From positions 1 to 36,923 of the forward strand of contig QIDY01000413.1 of NCBI GenBank assembly GCA_003228495.1: a stretch of 36,923 nt of DNA. The letters are read 5' to 3'. Source of the DNA: Nitrospirota bacterium. Its GTDB lineage: Bacteria > Nitrospirota > Nitrospiria > Nitrospirales > UBA8639. The notes beneath the pieces are model-generated. The model searched no databases. It saw only the letters and a program-made list of their open reading frames with translations, and was not told the DNA's origin. The position numbers and the translations under genes are program-made. Positions within the stretch are counted from its first letter, which is position 1. Each line of letters opens with the position of its first letter. Shown here piece after piece: positions 7,157-15,950 of the stretch.

Positions 7157-8605
7157 TCATGGGCTTTGAAGAAACGATTGAATAAGGCTATCGGCCACCC
7201 GATGACCTTCACGAATACAATCCGGAATGCCAATTCCATAGAGCCCCGCTCCACTGACATGGAACGTTGGCCAAGGGACCAAGAGATCCTTAATTTTAGC
7301 GATCCTCGCCTGATGCCCCATGACATATTGAGGCATTCCCCGTACCCATCGATGAACTTCCGTATAGTTCGGGCAGCTTGTAATACCAACAATTCCCTGT
7401 AATTCTTGGCGGATGGATTCCACAAGTTCCGCATCGGTATATTCCAGAATCTGTTCACGGCCCCGTCCACCCACATAGCAACGAATAAGCGCTTCTCCTT
7501 TCTTGCTTCTGTTTGGCCACTTCAGGGAAGTCCATGTGCCGGCCAAGAGGGAACGTTGTTCTTTTCGGGGTACGACAAAGCCAAATCCTCGAATGTGTCC
7601 CGCAACAGCTTCGGAAGGATAGGCCATGGATACCGTCGCCGTGGAGGTATAAGGAATATGCTCTAATAGATTTGCCACTTCGGGTTGAAACATGCGAATG
7701 ATTTGAGCCGTCCGGTAAGCGGGAGTGGCCAGTACAACGGCATCAGCTGTGAGAATCGTGCCATTTTCTAAGGTTACTGAAAACCGCCCATTATTTCGTG
7801 TCGATGCCTGTACGTCTCGACAATCGGAACCGGTCATTAACTGAACTCCGGAGTCGGTTAATCTATTAACCAAGGCTTGGATTAATTCACCTAAGCCGTT
7901 TCGAAGCGTCATAAATAAAGAAGTTGACAACCCAGGTGCTTTTGGCGCGGCCCCAGCTTTCGCTTGAGCTACACGCATTCCTTTAATCACACTCCCATAT
8001 TGCTGTTCTAATTCACGAAATCGCGGGAAAGTAGCTTCGAGGCTTAATTCGTCCGCATCACCGGCATAAATACCCGCAACCAGAGGTTCAATGAGGTAAT
8101 CAAATGCTTCAGACCCAAATCGTCTTCGAAAAAAGTTTGCTAAGGATTCATCCGTGGTCCCAAAAGCCGATTTTGGCCAAAATCGTTCCGCACCCATTCG
8201 CAGAAGACCTCGCCAGGACATCAGCCCACTCGACACAAGAGTGTCGACTCGTTGGGGTCGAAAGGCCAATAAACCTTGAGGTAATTCACGCAAGACCCCA
8301 CGGCACAAAGAAAATGTTTGATTATTCTCGGCATTCGTCGGAATCAACTGATCCTCAAGACCCAAGGTTCGGCATAATTCCATGGCCCACGGCTTTGAAG
8401 TCAAAAATGAATCCGGTCCGCCTTCAATGAGAAGATCCTCTGTGATGTTGGTCAAAATTTTCCCACCCCAACGGGCATCCCGTTCAATGACCGTACATTG
8501 CACATCAAGTTCATTTTTTGCAGCTTCCTCCATGACAAAAAAAGCCGTTGAAAGACCTGAAATTCCTCCCCCAATAATGACGACATGGCAAGAAAAGGCA
8601 GGCAT
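7157..8605 (-). CDS. hemG: Protoporphyrinogen oxidase (HemG/HemY type, FAD)
   Basis: A 482-residue flavoprotein that oxidises protoporphyrinogen IX (or coproporphyrinogen III in the coproporphyrin route) in late haem synthesis. The FAD-binding motif VVIIGGGISGLS is at residues 8-19, and the C-terminal FAD segment contains GAGLYGIGIPDCIREGHRVA. The length is typical of the oxygen-dependent HemY family. It lies 102 bases after hemE on the same strand and overlaps or nearly touches the acylphosphatase gene. No ferrochelatase gene sits between hemE and this gene, although that is a common order. No strong ribosome site is visible before the ATG at 8605. Confidence 0.92.
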   Translation of the reverse strand: MPAFSCHVVIIGGGISGLSTAFFVMEEAAKNELDVQCTVIERDARWGGKILTNITEDLLIEGGPDSFLTSKPWAMELCRTLGLEDQLIPTNAENNQTFSLCRGVLRELPQGLLAFRPQRVDTLVSSGLMSWRGLLRMGAERFWPKSAFGTTDESLANFFRRRFGSEAFDYLIEPLVAGIYAGDADELSLEATFPRFRELEQQYGSVIKGMRVAQAKAGAAPKAPGLSTSLFMTLRNGLGELIQALVNRLTDSGVQLMTGSDCRDVQASTRNNGRFSVTLENGTILTADAVVLATPAYRTAQIIRMFQPEVANLLEHIPYTSTATVSMAYPSEAVAGHIRGFGFVVPRKEQRSLLAGTWTSLKWPNRSKKGEALIRCYVGGRGREQILEYTDAELVESIRQELQGIVGITSCPNYTEVHRWVRGMPQYVMGHQARIAKIKDLLVPWPTFHVSGAGLYGIGIPDCIREGHRVADSLIQSFLQSP

Positions 8606-8707
8606 AATATTCGGGATACTGATGAATTGTGGCTAAAAGGGAGTCGGTAGTAGATGCAAGGATTACATCTTTACGGAGATGAAAAGGGCCAAAGAAAGAT
8701 CGTGTAT

Positions 8708-9748
8708 TTACATGACAACCTGCGAGTCAGGTGAAAAACGGCGCACACAATCAATAGCAAATTCCACACTGGACAAAGGAGTGGTGGGAAGAATGCCATG
8801 GCCCAAATTAAAGATATGTCCGGGACGTCCGGCAGCTTGTTGCATGATATCTCGAACCCGTCGTTCAATTTCTTTTTCTGATGCGAACAACACCATGGGA
8901 TCAAGATTGCCTTGAATCCCTACATCATGCCCAACCATAGCCCATCCTTCATCTAAGCGGATACGCCAATCCACGCCCATCACATCACTTCCAGCTTTAC
9001 GCATTAATGGAAGTAGGCCTGCCGTCCCTGTTCCAAAATAAATGAGCGGAATACCTTCCACCCGCAAGGCCGAAAAGATGCCTTGGACATGCGGCAAAAC
9101 ATATTCTTCATAGTCACCAGGACTTAAACACCCGACCCAACTATCGAACAGTTGAATGGCTTGGGCTCCTGCTCGACTTTGAACTCGCAAATACTCGATG
9201 ACGACAGCAGAGAGCTTCGACAACAATTGATGCCAGACGATGGGTTGCGAAAACATGAGTTGTTTTGTCCGAGCATAATCGCGTGAACTGCCACCTTCGA
9301 TGGCGTAACTAGCTAAGGTAAACGGTGCACCCGCAAACCCGATTAACGGCACTCGATCATTCAAAGCTTCTAGAGCTTGGCGAATGGCTTCCCCCGCATA
9401 GTTAAACGCATCTCCATCAACCGGGCGAAGTTGGACAATACTCACTTCGTCTCGAATAGGATTATCGATGACCGGCCCTTTTCCTTCGACAAATTCCAAG
9501 TTAAGCCCCATGGCTTCTAACGGCAGTAAAATATCCGCAAAGATAATGGCGGCATCTAATTGAAACCGCTGGATAGGTTGAAGCGTAACTTCAGCCGCAA
9601 GGGCAGGCGTTTTGCAGACATCTAAAATTGAATGCCGGCGACGAATGGCCTGGTACTCCGCCATATATCGTCCGGCTTGTCGCATAAACCAAACCGGGGT
9701 ACGGTCAACAGACTGGCGAAGACAGGCTTTTAAAAAGCGATCGTTCAT
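8708..9748 (-). CDS. hemE: Uroporphyrinogen decarboxylase
   Basis: HemE removes four carboxyl groups from uroporphyrinogen III to give coproporphyrinogen III in the cytoplasm. The family signature TPVWFMRQAGRYMAEY is at about residues 17-32. The segments GFAGAPFTLASYAIEGG and GNLDP are also present. The length of 346 residues is normal. It leads a minus-strand group with the protoporphyrinogen oxidase and acylphosphatase genes, so these haem steps are probably made together. No Shine-Dalgarno sequence is evident before the ATG at 9748. Confidence 0.96.
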   Translation of the reverse strand: MNDRFLKACLRQSVDRTPVWFMRQAGRYMAEYQAIRRRHSILDVCKTPALAAEVTLQPIQRFQLDAAIIFADILLPLEAMGLNLEFVEGKGPVIDNPIRDEVSIVQLRPVDGDAFNYAGEAIRQALEALNDRVPLIGFAGAPFTLASYAIEGGSSRDYARTKQLMFSQPIVWHQLLSKLSAVVIEYLRVQSRAGAQAIQLFDSWVGCLSPGDYEEYVLPHVQGIFSALRVEGIPLIYFGTGTAGLLPLMRKAGSDVMGVDWRIRLDEGWAMVGHDVGIQGNLDPMVLFASEKEIERRVRDIMQQAAGRPGHIFNLGHGILPTTPLSSVEFAIDCVRRFSPDSQVVM

Positions 9749-9833
9749 GCGGATATTCTACGCAACCAAAATGAGTCAATGAATTGCCGAAAGATACCTT
9801 ACGGCACACTTTTTTCATAAATCCTGTAAAAGG

Positions 9834-10280
9834 CTAGGAGTCAAGGCACCCTAAGCGGGGAGCTAAGGCTACATAAATACGTTGAGACGTTTCAGTGATC
9901 GAATCCCACTCCGATTCTGCCATCACCCATGCATCATCCGGTTCGAGTTCAATACGATAATGTTGCTGATCAAGAGAAAACCATTCAAAATACGGATGCG
10001 GAGAAAGGAGCGGATGAGGGTCAAACGACAGCAAGCTCACTTTCCCGATTTGTGGAATGGCGAAATCCTCTAATGACTCTCCGGCACGAGGATCATCCAG
10101 AAATTTCGGGTTGGAAAACTGAATGACTTTTCCAGCGATTTCTCCAATTAACTTTCCGGCCAGGCAAAAATCTACTGTCCCCAAAACAGCAAAGCTTATT
10201 TGCCCAACCACAACTTCAGGTGTTCGATTATCAAAGTATCCTTCCTTGACCCATCGAGCGTTCCCAAACTTTTGCGCCAT
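9834..10280 (-). CDS. Conserved-looking protein of unknown function
   Basis: A 148-residue protein of unknown function with no signal peptide or membrane segment. It begins MAQKFGNARWVKEGYFDNRT, with a Trp-Val-Lys-Glu-Gly segment and alternating hydrophobic residues (VVVGQISFAVLGTVDFCLAG) that suggest beta strands. A middle segment, ISFDPHP-like (LLSFDPHPLLSPHPYFEWF), is rich in Pro and His. Acidic residues cluster near IELEPDD. The start has a plausible purine-rich ribosome site (AAAGAAGAGCAC). It lies 85 bases upstream of hemE on the same strand, but nothing links it to haem. Codon use looks like that of its neighbours, so it is probably a real gene. Confidence 0.75.
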   Translation of the reverse strand: MAQKFGNARWVKEGYFDNRTPEVVVGQISFAVLGTVDFCLAGKLIGEIAGKVIQFSNPKFLDDPRAGESLEDFAIPQIGKVSLLSFDPHPLLSPHPYFEWFSLDQQHYRIELEPDDAWVMAESEWDSITETSQRIYVALAPRLGCLDS

Positions 10281-10358
10281 GAAAGTGCTCTTCTTTTAAC
10301 ATTCGTTACGGGGAAGGGGCGGAATTGACAAAGACCCGAGGATATCAATGACGGACCG

Positions 10359-10562
10359 TCAAGGTTTACAGACAGGGCATCGTAGTTGAGCAGAAGCTTC
10401 AGTATTTTCTAAAGCATCCAAGGCCGTATCCTTATCCGGATATTCTTCCCACCCCCCTTCCCAGAAATCAGCTCGATGAGGAAGGGAGGGAACTTCCAAG
10501 CAACGGTCCCGATGAATCATAGCCTGATCGAGAGATCGCTTTAAATGTATCCAATAACCCAT
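10359..10562 (-). CDS. Small protein with C-terminal CPVC motif
   Basis: A 67-residue protein I cannot assign. It begins MGYWIHLKRSLDQAM, has an acidic and aromatic middle (FWEGGWEEYPDKDTALDAL), and ends CPVCKP. The lone Cys-x2-Cys pair could bind a metal only with a partner chain or as half a site. A good ribosome site (AAAGGAAAGGATGAG) precedes the ATG at 10562, which supports it as a real gene. Its stop codon overlaps a 13-base odd palindrome (TGACGGACCGTCA, 10349-10361). Confidence 0.6.
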   Translation of the reverse strand: MGYWIHLKRSLDQAMIHRDRCLEVPSLPHRADFWEGGWEEYPDKDTALDALENTEASAQLRCPVCKP

Positions 10563-10676
10563 CTCATCCTTTCCTTTAAAAGGGATGCTATTTGCTTGCT
10601 GATTTGCGTAAAAAGGGACTCAATCAAATCGGCATGAGAGAATGTACTAAATCGGAAGGAAGGGGCTGGAGGGGAA

Positions 10677-10856
10677 TTAACCCTCAATCAGGTGCCATTC
10701 GTCTTTTTCTATAAAAACTTTTTGGCCAGCTTCAAGTTTTGCTTTACCTTCTTTATCAAAAAACTGCATGTACCGTTCAATGCGATCAGGGTCATCAATA
10801 CGTTCTTCTTTCATCATTCCTGTAGGCAGTTTAAACCGTCGAATGAGCACCGACAT
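10677..10856 (-). CDS. Small protein of unknown function
   Basis: A 59-residue protein starting MSVLIRRFKLPTGMMKEERI and ending EKDEWHLIEG. I chose the ATG at 10856 because GGAGG lies 8 bases before it; an in-frame ATG 13 codons upstream has no such site. The protein is rich in charged residues, with no Cys, signal peptide or membrane segment. It belongs to a run of three short minus-strand genes of unknown role between hemE and the FmdB gene. I do not recognise a family. Confidence 0.65.
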   Translation of the reverse strand: MSVLIRRFKLPTGMMKEERIDDPDRIERYMQFFDKEGKAKLEAGQKVFIEKDEWHLIEG

Positions 10857-11070
10857 TGCGAAATCCTCCGAAGTGAACTCAAAAAAATCCAACAAATTAG
10901 TTTATAGAACTAGCTAGTAGGCGTCAAGATCCTGGTATCCCTATAAGCATCAAATGAAATGGGAAGAAAATTCCTCCTACCCTATTGGCCATGTGGGCAC
11001 TTTCTCCTATATAATTCATCGTGATACATTTTTTTTAAAATCTGTCTTACCCTACTTTAAGGAGATCCCT

Positions 11071-11364
11071 ATGCCCTTATACGAATATGTCTGTGAATCT
11101 TGTGATCACAACTTCGAGGCCATGCAATCGCTTAATACGAAACCGGAAGATACGACATGCCCCAAATGCCAAGCCGCAAAAAGTCGAAGAGTCATGTCAT
11201 CCTTTGCTTCAAAAATTGTCGGCACCCACAAAACCGGCTTTGCTGAAATTAAAGCCTATAACATGCATGATGAACGGATGGATAAACTTAAGAAGCTTCC
11301 TCCAATGATGGGACAACGTGCTGCCCCTACTGAAGCCAATTCTCAACCAAGCAGTAGCGAGTAG
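11071..11364 (+). CDS. FmdB-family zinc ribbon protein
   Basis: A 97-residue protein with the FmdB/CxxC_CxxC_SSSS pattern: MPLYEYVCESC at the N-terminus and CPKC downstream, giving zinc ligands Cys8, 11, 30 and 33, then a basic SRRVMSSF segment. The C-terminal part is polar and ends in Ser-rich residues. AAGGAGATCCCT precedes the ATG at 11071, which fixes the start. FmdB proteins are small regulators or zinc-binding accessory proteins, and their precise role is mostly unknown. It is the first plus-strand gene after a divergent gap that must carry promoters for both directions. Confidence 0.88.
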   Translation: MPLYEYVCESCDHNFEAMQSLNTKPEDTTCPKCQAAKSRRVMSSFASKIVGTHKTGFAEIKAYNMHDERMDKLKKLPPMMGQRAAPTEANSQPSSSE

Positions 11365-11557
11365 CTCAAACATTTTCGCAAACAGGTCTAGCTACAAAAT
11401 TTCCTTTCAATTACCTCCTCCTTTTTCATGACCCTCTTGACATTTATTTCCTAAAACGGGAAAGATGGCCCCGCTTTTTTATCTTTGTAGGAATCAACCC
11501 CATTGTTTCTTAAGAAAATTTGTCGTTGAATATTTTCAATACACTTCGTGGGTCTTG

Positions 11558-12454
11558 ATGATGATTCGATGGCTTATAAGAAAATCTGGCATCTCACCGT
11601 TCCTTTGTATGATGGGGGTTATAGCCCTGGGCCTCTGCCTTCCATTCACGCAATCTTCGGCTATTGAACCATCATTACTCAAACAATATTCGCCCCGAAG
11701 TGTCTCACAACCTTCAGGGACTATCCTCATAACAGGGAATGGACCCGAACGCTACCTCATGGAAAAGTTGGCCAATGCTTTCGAACAACAACATCCCTCA
11801 ATTTCTGTTGATTTTTTTTGGCATCCTAATGCGAAACCTATCCGGACCATTGAATTACATGAGGCTGACATTGCCATTACCGGGGAAGAGGTTCCTTCTC
11901 TGCGCTCCACGATGATTGCAAGAGATGGCATTGCAGTCTTAGCAAATTTTTCCAATCCTATTAAAGAAATGACGACCCCTCAACTCGCCGACGTGTTTTC
12001 TGGAAAACTCCGATACTGGTCCCAAGTCTATGAAGAAGCGCCCCAAACAAAAATCATACTGATCAATCGCTCGACCAATCAAAACATTCGGCAAGCGTTC
12101 GAACATTGGCTCAAGATCCCCAACGGCATCCCTCGTTCCGTCTATCGGGCGGAAACTGAGCAAGACGCCATTACTCGGGTGAGTGGGAATCTGGAAGCCG
12201 TAACATTTGTCTCTATGGCGCCGGCCCTTCGGGCAAAGGAAGACGGGGTCGCTATCAACATCTTATTTATCGATAAGATTGAGCCTGAAATACAGACCGT
12301 ATTAGATAAACGGTATCCAATCCAGCGGCCAGTGATGTTCATTACCAACCAGGAGCCATCAGCACACGTTCTTGCCTTTGAACAATTTGTGCTGTCACAA
12401 GATGGACAAAGGCTGATCAAAAAAAGCAAGTATTATCCCTTGAGCGATCGCTGA
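11558..12454 (+). CDS. PstS-like periplasmic substrate-binding protein
   Basis: A 298-residue protein with an N-terminal hydrophobic export signal (about residues 14-35). The following PBP-like fold contains ILITGNGPERYLMEKLANAF, ADIAITGEEV and DVFSGKLRYWSQ, which resemble phosphate-binding PstS-type proteins. The segment EAVTFVSMAPALRAKEDGVAI and a C-terminal QRLIKKSKYYPL also fit the family. No permease or ATPase genes (pstC, pstA, pstB) are next to it, so it may serve as a sensor, a component for a transporter elsewhere, or a paralogue with another ligand. The start is uncertain: two adjacent ATG codons at 11558 and 11561, with weak ribosome sites. Confidence 0.8.
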   Translation: MMIRWLIRKSGISPFLCMMGVIALGLCLPFTQSSAIEPSLLKQYSPRSVSQPSGTILITGNGPERYLMEKLANAFEQQHPSISVDFFWHPNAKPIRTIELHEADIAITGEEVPSLRSTMIARDGIAVLANFSNPIKEMTTPQLADVFSGKLRYWSQVYEEAPQTKIILINRSTNQNIRQAFEHWLKIPNGIPRSVYRAETEQDAITRVSGNLEAVTFVSMAPALRAKEDGVAINILFIDKIEPEIQTVLDKRYPIQRPVMFITNQEPSAHVLAFEQFVLSQDGQRLIKKSKYYPLSDR

Positions 12455-12536
12455 AAAAGAAGGAAAGACAATTCGTTACTTGCCTACAAGGACTTAAGTG
12501 ATGAATTGGAAACAACATTAAGCATCACCACGCGTT

Positions 12537-13955
12537 ATGTTCAAAAAAGTCTTAGTTGCCAATCGAGGCGAAATTGCCATGCGTGTCATCCGGGCATGTC
12601 GAGAATCCGGCATTGCTACGGCCGCTATCTACTCGGAAAGTGATGCCACTGGCATTTATGTCAAAAAAGCCAATGAGGCCTATTTGGTCGGGCCTGGCCC
12701 CGTCCAAGGCTATCTGGATGCACGACAAATTGTTGGGTTAGCCAAACGCATTCGTGCCGATGCTATTCATCCGGGCTATGGATTTCTTGCTGAAAATGCT
12801 GAATTTGCCAAGTTATGCAAAGAAGCTGGCATAAACTTTATTGGCCCCTCGCCCCATTCCTTAGAACTGTTGGGCGATAAAGTCAAAGCTCGAGAACTCG
12901 CTATTAAGATTGGCGTTCCCGTTGTTCCAGGAACGGATGGAAGCGTGGAATCCTTGGAGGAAGGTCTGGCCTTTTGCCGGCGAATAGGCTATCCCGTCAT
13001 GGTTAAAGCCACTGCAGGGGGGGGTGGTCGCGGATTGCGCGTGGTGCGATCAGATGAAGAACTCAAGCATGCGATGGAAGCCGGTGCTCGTGAAGCCCTT
13101 GCCGCTTTTGGTAATGGAGAACTCTTTATTGAAAAATATGTTGAACGACCTCACCATATTGAATTTCAATTACTCGCGGATAAAAACGGCTATGTCATTC
13201 ATCTCGGCGAGCGAGATTGCTCCATTCAACGACGTCACCAAAAACTCATTGAAATTGCTCCATCACTCGTGTTAACTCCTCGCCTTCGGGCAGAAATGGG
13301 TGAAGCGGCCATCGCCCTGGCCCGGGCAGCACAGTTTTACAATGCCGGAACGATTGAATTTCTCTTGGATCCCGATGGCCGCTATTATTTCATGGAAATG
13401 AATCCTCGCATACAAGTTGAACATACCGTCACCGAACAAATTACCACCGTCGATATCGTACAATCCCAGCTCTGGATTGCTGCCGGACGGCCCTTGGTCT
13501 TTGGGCAACACGAGGTTAATCTCCAAGGGTATGCCATACAATGTCGGATTAATGCCGAAGACCCTCAAAACGATTTTCGACCGTCTTCCGGAAAAATCAC
13601 GGCGTATCTTTCTCCCGGAGGAGTCGGGGTGCGTATTGACGGTGCTGTTTACAAGGACTATACCGTCCCTCCCTATTACGATGCGCTCTTGGCCAAACTC
13701 ACCGTGCATGGCCGAACCTGGGATGAAACCGTGCGCCGGACCCATCGTTCACTCGAAGAATTTATGTTGAGGGGAGTGAAAACCACGATTCCTTTTTTAA
13801 CAAAAATCATGGAAGAACCCGATTTTCGTGCAGGGCGGTTTGATACCAGCTACCTTGAAAACCACCCCAAGTTGTTTGATTATGAAGAAATGGAAGAACC
13901 CGAAGATTTAGTCGTTGCCCTTTCCGCAGTCATTGCTGCATACGAAGGCTTGTAA
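12537..13955 (+). CDS. pycA: Pyruvate carboxylase subunit A (biotin carboxylase)
   Basis: A 472-residue ATP-grasp enzyme that carboxylates biotin with bicarbonate and ATP. It shows the N-terminal FKKVLVANRGEIAMRVIRAC, the glycine-rich ATP loop GGGGRGLRVV near residue 160, and EMNPRIQVEHTVTEQ near 287, all hallmarks of biotin carboxylases. The same sequence type could serve acetyl-CoA carboxylase (AccC). The next gene encodes a matching carboxyltransferase with a biotin domain, which makes pyruvate carboxylase the better reading. Together they would form oxaloacetate from pyruvate. The pycB start is 57 bases downstream. Confidence 0.9.
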   Translation: MFKKVLVANRGEIAMRVIRACRESGIATAAIYSESDATGIYVKKANEAYLVGPGPVQGYLDARQIVGLAKRIRADAIHPGYGFLAENAEFAKLCKEAGINFIGPSPHSLELLGDKVKARELAIKIGVPVVPGTDGSVESLEEGLAFCRRIGYPVMVKATAGGGGRGLRVVRSDEELKHAMEAGAREALAAFGNGELFIEKYVERPHHIEFQLLADKNGYVIHLGERDCSIQRRHQKLIEIAPSLVLTPRLRAEMGEAAIALARAAQFYNAGTIEFLLDPDGRYYFMEMNPRIQVEHTVTEQITTVDIVQSQLWIAAGRPLVFGQHEVNLQGYAIQCRINAEDPQNDFRPSSGKITAYLSPGGVGVRIDGAVYKDYTVPPYYDALLAKLTVHGRTWDETVRRTHRSLEEFMLRGVKTTIPFLTKIMEEPDFRAGRFDTSYLENHPKLFDYEEMEEPEDLVVALSAVIAAYEGL

Positions 13956-14012
13956 GGATTTTGTTCGATTCAACGGATGTTTTGTATCCGTTGTTCATGC
14001 GAAAGGCTACTT

Positions 14013-15950
14013 ATGCCACCAAAAAAAACCCAAAAGCGAGTCCATCCAGGTCGTCCGGTTCCTACACGCATCAAAGCGGGTGCTCCTCCCGCGCTCGACA
14101 TTGAAGCTTCCCCGAAACGGCAGGTCTATCTGACGGATGTGGCCCTACGTGACGGACATCAATCGCTCCTAGCGACACGCATGCGGACCGAAGACCTATT
14201 ATCTGTCGGGGCAGAATTAGATGAAGTCGGATTCTGGTCATTGGAAGTATGGGGAGGTGCGACTTTTGATTCCTGCCTGCGGTTTCTGAAGGAAGATCCC
14301 TGGGAACGCCTCCGGGCTTTTCGGCAAGCCATGCCCAAAACCCGATTACAAATGTTATTGCGCGGGCAAAACGTAGTGGGTTATCGGCATTATGCAGACG
14401 ACGTACTAGAGAAATTCATCGAACTCTCAGCGAAAAACGGCATCGATGTGTTTCGGATTTTTGATGCCCTCAATGATATTCGCAACATGAAACCAGCCAT
14501 GGAAGTGGTGAAAGCCTGCGGCAAACATATTGAAGCCACCATCTGTTATACCGTAAGTCCGGTCCACAGCCTGAATCATTTTGTTGAACAGGCCAAACAA
14601 CTCGAAGACCTCGGAGCGGATACGATTTGCATTAAAGATATGGCAGGGCTACTGCCTCCCTTTGAAGCCTACGAGTTAATCGATCGCCTCAAATCGACAG
14701 TTCGCACCCCCATTCATCTCCACACCCATTACACATCCGGCATGGCTTCTATGTCTGCTCTCATGGCTATTATGGGAGGTCTTGATATTTTAGATACGGC
14801 ATTGTCTCCCCTATCCGGTGGCACCTCTCATCCCCCGACAGAATCCTTTATTGCCGCACTTCGGAATACCCCCTATGACACCAAGTTAAACCTTCAGCAA
14901 CTGGCTCACCCCGCAGATAAACTTCGAAAGGCCAGAAAACGCTATCGACAGTTTGAAAGTGATTTTACCGGTGTGGATACGGATATCTTGCTCTCTCAAG
15001 TGCCCGGCGGCATGTTGTCGAATTTGGCTGCCCAGTTAGCCGAGCAAAACGCTCTTGGGAAAATCAAGGAGGTATTGGCAGAAATTCCTCGTGTGCGGAA
15101 GGATATGGGATATCCTCCCCTTGTGACCCCTACCAGTCAAATTGTCGGAACACAGGCCACTCTGAATATTTTGACAGGTGAACGGTATAAGGTGATTACC
15201 AATGAAACCAAGAATTATTTCCAAGGCTTATATGGAAAACCGCCAGGGAGTCTCAACTCAAAAATCAGAAAAAAATCACTAGAAGGCGACCGACCGATTT
15301 TGGGTCGGCCCGCTGACAACCTAGACCCAGAGCTAGAGGATGCTCAGCAAGAATTAGTCGGGAAAAACATCGCAGAGGAAGATATTGTCTCGTATGCCCT
15401 CCTTCCATCCGTCGCGTTGCAATTCTTTGATGAACGGGAGAGGGGCGAGCTCAAACCCGAACCCCTCCTAACGCAGTCAGAAAGTGGGCCAACTGTCGCG
15501 CATGACTTACACCTGGCACCCGTAGAATTTAAAGTCACTGTTCATGGTGAGTCGTATCATATTCGGGTGTCCGGATCTGGCCAAACAATTGATGGGACCA
15601 AACCTTATTATATTAAGGTGAATGATAAACTTGAGGAAGTGTATCTCGAACCCATTCAGGAAGTGTTAGCTGGTGCTCCAGATGCCCCAACAGCTTCTTT
15701 ATCGACCAAGGTAGAGGGGCGACCAAAACCCTCACAAGCTGGCGATGTAACAACGCCCATGCCCGGTCGGGTGGTCAAACTGATGGTTGCACAGGGTGAT
15801 AAGGTGAAAGTAGGCGATCCATTGCTAGTTGTGGAGGCCATGAAAATGGAGAATCGAGTGCAGGCCCCAATAGCCGGAAAAGTGGGGACGATTTATGTCA
15901 AAGAAGGAGATGAGGTGAATCCGGACGAAACCCTGATTCATTTGGAATAA
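14013..15950 (+). CDS. pycB: Pyruvate carboxylase subunit B (carboxyltransferase plus biotin carrier)
   Basis: A 645-residue protein. It has a basic N-terminal tail, a carboxyltransferase barrel (VALRDGHQSLLATRM near residues 38-52, metal and pyruvate site), a conserved carboxylase domain, and a C-terminal biotinyl domain. The biotin lysine lies in VVEAMKMENRV near residue 611. The layout equals the B subunit of two-subunit pyruvate carboxylases and OadA of oxaloacetate decarboxylase. No membrane OadB or OadG subunits are nearby, and the biotin carboxylase upstream favours pyruvate carboxylase. I start at 14013 (MPPKKTQK), where GAAAGG precedes the ATG; an in-frame ATG at 13977 has no ribosome site. 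The stop overlaps the next start (TAATG). Confidence 0.92.
   Translation: MPPKKTQKRVHPGRPVPTRIKAGAPPALDIEASPKRQVYLTDVALRDGHQSLLATRMRTEDLLSVGAELDEVGFWSLEVWGGATFDSCLRFLKEDPWERLRAFRQAMPKTRLQMLLRGQNVVGYRHYADDVLEKFIELSAKNGIDVFRIFDALNDIRNMKPAMEVVKACGKHIEATICYTVSPVHSLNHFVEQAKQLEDLGADTICIKDMAGLLPPFEAYELIDRLKSTVRTPIHLHTHYTSGMASMSALMAIMGGLDILDTALSPLSGGTSHPPTESFIAALRNTPYDTKLNLQQLAHPADKLRKARKRYRQFESDFTGVDTDILLSQVPGGMLSNLAAQLAEQNALGKIKEVLAEIPRVRKDMGYPPLVTPTSQIVGTQATLNILTGERYKVITNETKNYFQGLYGKPPGSLNSKIRKKSLEGDRPILGRPADNLDPELEDAQQELVGKNIAEEDIVSYALLPSVALQFFDERERGELKPEPLLTQSESGPTVAHDLHLAPVEFKVTVHGESYHIRVSGSGQTIDGTKPYYIKVNDKLEEVYLEPIQEVLAGAPDAPTASLSTKVEGRPKPSQAGDVTTPMPGRVVKLMVAQGDKVKVGDPLLVVEAMKMENRVQAPIAGKVGTIYVKEGDEVNPDETLIHLE

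Noticed and set aside
10349..10361. Odd palindrome TGACGGACCGTCA at the end of the 67-residue gene
   Set aside because: It is only 13 bases and overlaps a stop codon. With no second copy or nearby regulator it may be chance.
11364..11405. Possible terminator after the FmdB gene (GTAGCT ... AGCTAC)
   Set aside because: The arms are only six bases with a 26-base loop and no T run follows, so a rho-independent terminator is not supported.
12537..13955. Reading the biotin carboxylase as AccC of acetyl-CoA carboxylase
   Set aside because: The next gene is a pyruvate-type carboxyltransferase with its own biotin domain, and no accB is present, so pyruvate carboxylase is the better fit.
14013..15950. 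Reading pycB as the alpha subunit of sodium-pumping oxaloacetate decarboxylase
   Set aside because: No OadB or OadG membrane subunits are nearby and a biotin carboxylase lies directly upstream.
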